Below, piece by piece: positions 19,667 to 21,960 of a stretch of 21,960 nt of DNA. This DNA is from Nitrospinota bacterium (GTDB lineage Bacteria; Nitrospinota; Nitrospinia; JACRGO01). Position 1 is the stretch's first letter; every line of letters starts with the position of its first letter. The notes below the pieces were generated by a model. That model was not told the origin of the DNA, searched no databases, and saw only the letters and a list, made by a program, of their open reading frames with translations. A program made the position numbers and the translations under genes. The stretch covers positions 1-21,960 of the forward strand of contig JACRGO010000139.1 of the NCBI GenBank assembly GCA_016212295.1, written 5' to 3'.

Positions 19667-21960
19667 ATGTTGCCTTTTAAAAGAAATTTATCGGGAATAA
19701 GCCCGGCCTTTGGCCTTGTTCTGATTGTCCTCTTTCTTTTTGCCTGCCTGCCTTTCATTGACCCCGCCTTCGCGAAAGAGAAAGGGACAAAATCCACCGG
19801 AAAAAAACAAAAGGCGTCCCTTGTCGTAATCACCAAGGACCAGGACGGTCAGCCGGTGGCGGCCCCTTTCTATTTAGACGGGGACTTGCAGGACAAAAAG
19901 CAGGGACAATTGACGTTATCTCTCTCCCCCAATAAATACACTGTCAAATTCGGCGGCCTTGACGGGTATTCATTGAAAACGCCTAAGAAAGACACCCAAA
20001 AAGTTGTTCTTAAAAAAGGGCAGTCCAAGCAGGCAATTGCCGTGTATTCAAAAAACATAACGCAAGGGACCGTCTCCGCGCTGAAGGAATCAAAACCCTT
20101 TGATATTGGAGGAGATAAAAAGGGCATCACAGCCTCGTACGAAACCATTGATTCCAACAGCCTCTATTTCCACGGCTCAAAGGTCACGGGCAAGAGCAGC
20201 GACGTTGCTCACGAGTCCGGCCTGACTGACGTGTCCCAGATCACAGACGCCTCGCAATATATCTTCCAGTCGGATTCAGTCGGGCCGGTGAAAAAAGGTG
20301 AACTTGTCATATACCATAACACTTCCACTGACTCTTACGGGGCCATTAAGGTTGACGATATCCACTCCTCAGGCGGAGGCCTTGCCGCTCCATACAAGGC
20401 AGCGGGCTCCACAACTATTGATATCACATGGTATTTCCTGGCTAAAGCCGAGGGGGAGACCATCGATTTCAGTGCGGCTGACTGGGAGGCCCCAACGACC
20501 CACGCGTCGCCGGACGGAGGAAAGCTGTCCAAATCCTGGCCCGTGACTCTAAGTTGCTCCGACAATTCAGGGGGGTCCGGCTGCGCCGCCACCTACTATA
20601 CCACGGATGGCAAGAATCCGGACTTTTCATCCGACGTCTATACCGCCCCCATTCCCATATCAGGCAGCGTCAAGCTGAAATTTTTCAGCGTTGACGGATA
20701 CGGAAACGAGGAACCGGTCCAATACGCCGCCTATTCGGTTGCCTCCTGCTCGAACGCGCGCGCGCAAGCGGCCTGCGAAGTCGTGGAGGGATGCGCCTGG
20801 GACGGCAAAAAAAGAAAATGCTCCGAAAGCCAGGCGGATAGCGGCGCGACTTTGTGCCAAACCCACGCTACCCCGGCGACCTGCGAGACGGAGGGAGGCT
20901 GCTATTGGGACTATATAACGCAAGACTGTTACGCCTCCCTGCCTTGCGCGTCATTTGTCTCCAAACTAGGCTGTGAAGCAGATTCAAATTGCGCATGGAA
21001 CGCCCTGACCAGGATCTGCTCGGAAAAAAACGCAACCGTGACGGAAATCGCTCCGGGAACGATTTGTTCAGATAACGCCACAATGGCGGCCTGCTTCTCG
21101 GTCGGGTGCTCCTGGGACTACTTTGCCAATTCTTGTTTTGATTATACGAGCCAGACCCCTTGTTCAGTTAAAAAGACGCCCGCCGAATGCTCCTCGGCCG
21201 GGTGCTCCTGGAACAAAGCGACAGATGCCTGTTCCGATTCCATGAGCTGGGGGTCCCCATGTTTTTATTATGTCACGGAACCCACTTGCGCTGAAGGCGG
21301 CTGCTACTGGGATTCTTCCTCTGGTTCCTGCTCCGGCTACCAGGGGGGCGGCTGCTCAGTCTATGGGACCATGGCCACATGCAATATCATGCCCGGATGC
21401 ATGTGGGATTATGCAGCCAATGTATGCATATCCACTTTTACAGGCATAAAGGGAGGGACCACTGGAGGGGGTGGGTGCTCAGTCTATGGGACCATGGAAA
21501 CGTGCAATACCATGCCCGGATGTTGGTGGAATCCGGTGGCTAATTCCTGCCTCGGCCAAACGGGCGGGACAGCGGGCGGCAAATGTTCCGCCATGATAAC
21601 GCATCCAACGTGCATTGCCATGCCCGGATGTTGGTGGGAAACGGCGGCCAATGTGTGTTTTGACGCAACCGGCGGAACTACCGGCGGCGCAACAGGAGGA
21701 ACCACAGGCGGGGCTGCCGATGGAACAAGCGGGGGCGGCTGTTATGCCAATGTGACAATGGCTACATGCAATACCATGACCGGCTGCTGGTGGGACTCAG
21801 CAATCAACGCGTGCTTCGGCGGCGCAACCGGCGGGACCACGGGAGGAACGACAGGCGGGACAGCGGCTTGCTCAACATATATAACCATGCCTACTTGCAC
21901 AACCGGAGGATGTTTCTGGGACTATGCAACCAATGTCTGCTCATCCACACAGACAGGAGG
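19667..21960 (+). CDS. Very long secreted protein with cysteine modules (3' end beyond window)
   Basis: An uninterrupted frame runs from ATG 19667 (AGGAG at 19652) to the window edge, at least 764 residues. Residues 1-36 are a signal peptide ending DPAFA. Residues 48-128 look like a PEGA or carboxypeptidase-regulatory beta domain (SLVVITKDQDGQPVAAPFYLDG). A region without a known match follows (130-275). Residues 275-358 match the chitobiase C-terminal-like domain (SPDGGKLSKSWPVTLSCSD, YYTTDGKNP, VDGYGNEEP). From Cys361 on it is a series of at least eleven four-cysteine modules, C-x(6-9)-C-x(3-5)-(G/N)-C-x-W-x(6-7)-C. The later ones are separated by Gly/Thr linkers such as TGGTTGGTTGG. The regular Cys pairs suggest disulphides and a surface or secreted location. 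The ligand and family are unknown, and the C terminus, where an anchor or sorting signal would be, is not visible. Confidence 0.8.
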   Translation, partial: MLPFKRNLSGISPAFGLVLIVLFLFACLPFIDPAFAKEKGTKSTGKKQKASLVVITKDQDGQPVAAPFYLDGDLQDKKQGQLTLSLSPNKYTVKFGGLDGYSLKTPKKDTQKVVLKKGQSKQAIAVYSKNITQGTVSALKESKPFDIGGDKKGITASYETIDSNSLYFHGSKVTGKSSDVAHESGLTDVSQITDASQYIFQSDSVGPVKKGELVIYHNTSTDSYGAIKVDDIHSSGGGLAAPYKAAGSTTIDITWYFLAKAEGETIDFSAADWEAPTTHASPDGGKLSKSWPVTLSCSDNSGGSGCAATYYTTDGKNPDFSSDVYTAPIPISGSVKLKFFSVDGYGNEEPVQYAAYSVASCSNARAQAACEVVEGCAWDGKKRKCSESQADSGATLCQTHATPATCETEGGCYWDYITQDCYASLPCASFVSKLGCEADSNCAWNALTRICSEKNATVTEIAPGTICSDNATMAACFSVGCSWDYFANSCFDYTSQTPCSVKKTPAECSSAGCSWNKATDACSDSMSWGSPCFYYVTEPTCAEGGCYWDSSSGSCSGYQGGGCSVYGTMATCNIMPGCMWDYAANVCISTFTGIKGGTTGGGGCSVYGTMETCNTMPGCWWNPVANSCLGQTGGTAGGKCSAMITHPTCIAMPGCWWETAANVCFDATGGTTGGATGGTTGGAADGTSGGGCYANVTMATCNTMTGCWWDSAINACFGGATGGTTGGTTGGTAACSTYITMPTCTTGGCFWDYATNVCSSTQTG
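20747..21960 (+). repeat. Array of at least eleven four-cysteine coding modules
   Basis: Eleven modules can be read in one frame; each has Cys pairs around a G-C-x-W core. Modules 1-6 are diverged and directly abutted. Modules 7-11 are more alike (CSVYGTM.TCN.MPGC.W, NVC) and spaced by Gly-Gly-Thr runs of varying length (ACCGGCGG-type codons). The gradient suggests recent amplification toward the right, continuing past the window edge. Confidence 0.82.

Overview
The window looks like chromosome of an uncultured-type, Gram-negative, O2-respiring bacterium. Secreted c-type cytochromes, a DUF3034-type outer-membrane barrel, a lipoprotein and an aa3-like oxidase support this. I cannot place it in a phylum. 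Coding regions are moderately GC-rich, while several gaps are AT-rich or packed with short repeats. No tRNA, rRNA or CRISPR array is seen.

Layout. 1-583: the 5' tip of an IS30-type transposase at the left edge, then an exact FNR-type operator, a start-stop mini-ORF and two long inverted repeats that interlock (A-B-A'-B'). These lead into a small secreted protein with three 22-residue GL..W repeats (584-868). 955-6040 (minus): a cytochrome oxidase operon read coxC-coxB-coxA-sco-DUF3034 from a near-consensus promoter at 6163-6191. 6041-6708: promoter, a fossil transposase piece and a cluster of REP-like hairpins. 6709-8889 (minus): an alkaline-phosphatase-superfamily phosphodiesterase. 9177-10268: a secreted monohaem cytochrome c that ends in a strong terminator.

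10364-16529 (plus) reads as one operon: a GldA/GldF/GldG-type ABC module, a DUF4340 protein, then a secreted protein, a small cytochrome c and a lipoprotein. The secreted protein and the lipoprotein share a C-terminal domain I do not recognise. Heptanucleotide repeat tracts sit exactly where the ribosome-binding sites of gldG and the DUF4340 gene should be. 16596-19252 (minus): a coiled-coil membrane protein built of RFEQVDK heptads and a methyl-accepting chemotaxis protein. 19667 to the right edge: a very long secreted protein, open at the window end, with a PEGA-like region, a chitobiase-C-like domain and at least eleven four-cysteine modules joined by Gly/Thr linkers.

How parts fit. Sco would load copper into the CuA site of CoxB, and the periplasmic cytochromes are candidate electron donors, though that is inference. 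The most unusual items are the interlocked inverted repeats with the GL..W repeat protein, the paired unknown domain flanking a cytochrome c, the heptad tracts that displaced ribosome-binding sites, the oxidase with a missing K-channel lysine, and the cysteine-module surface protein.
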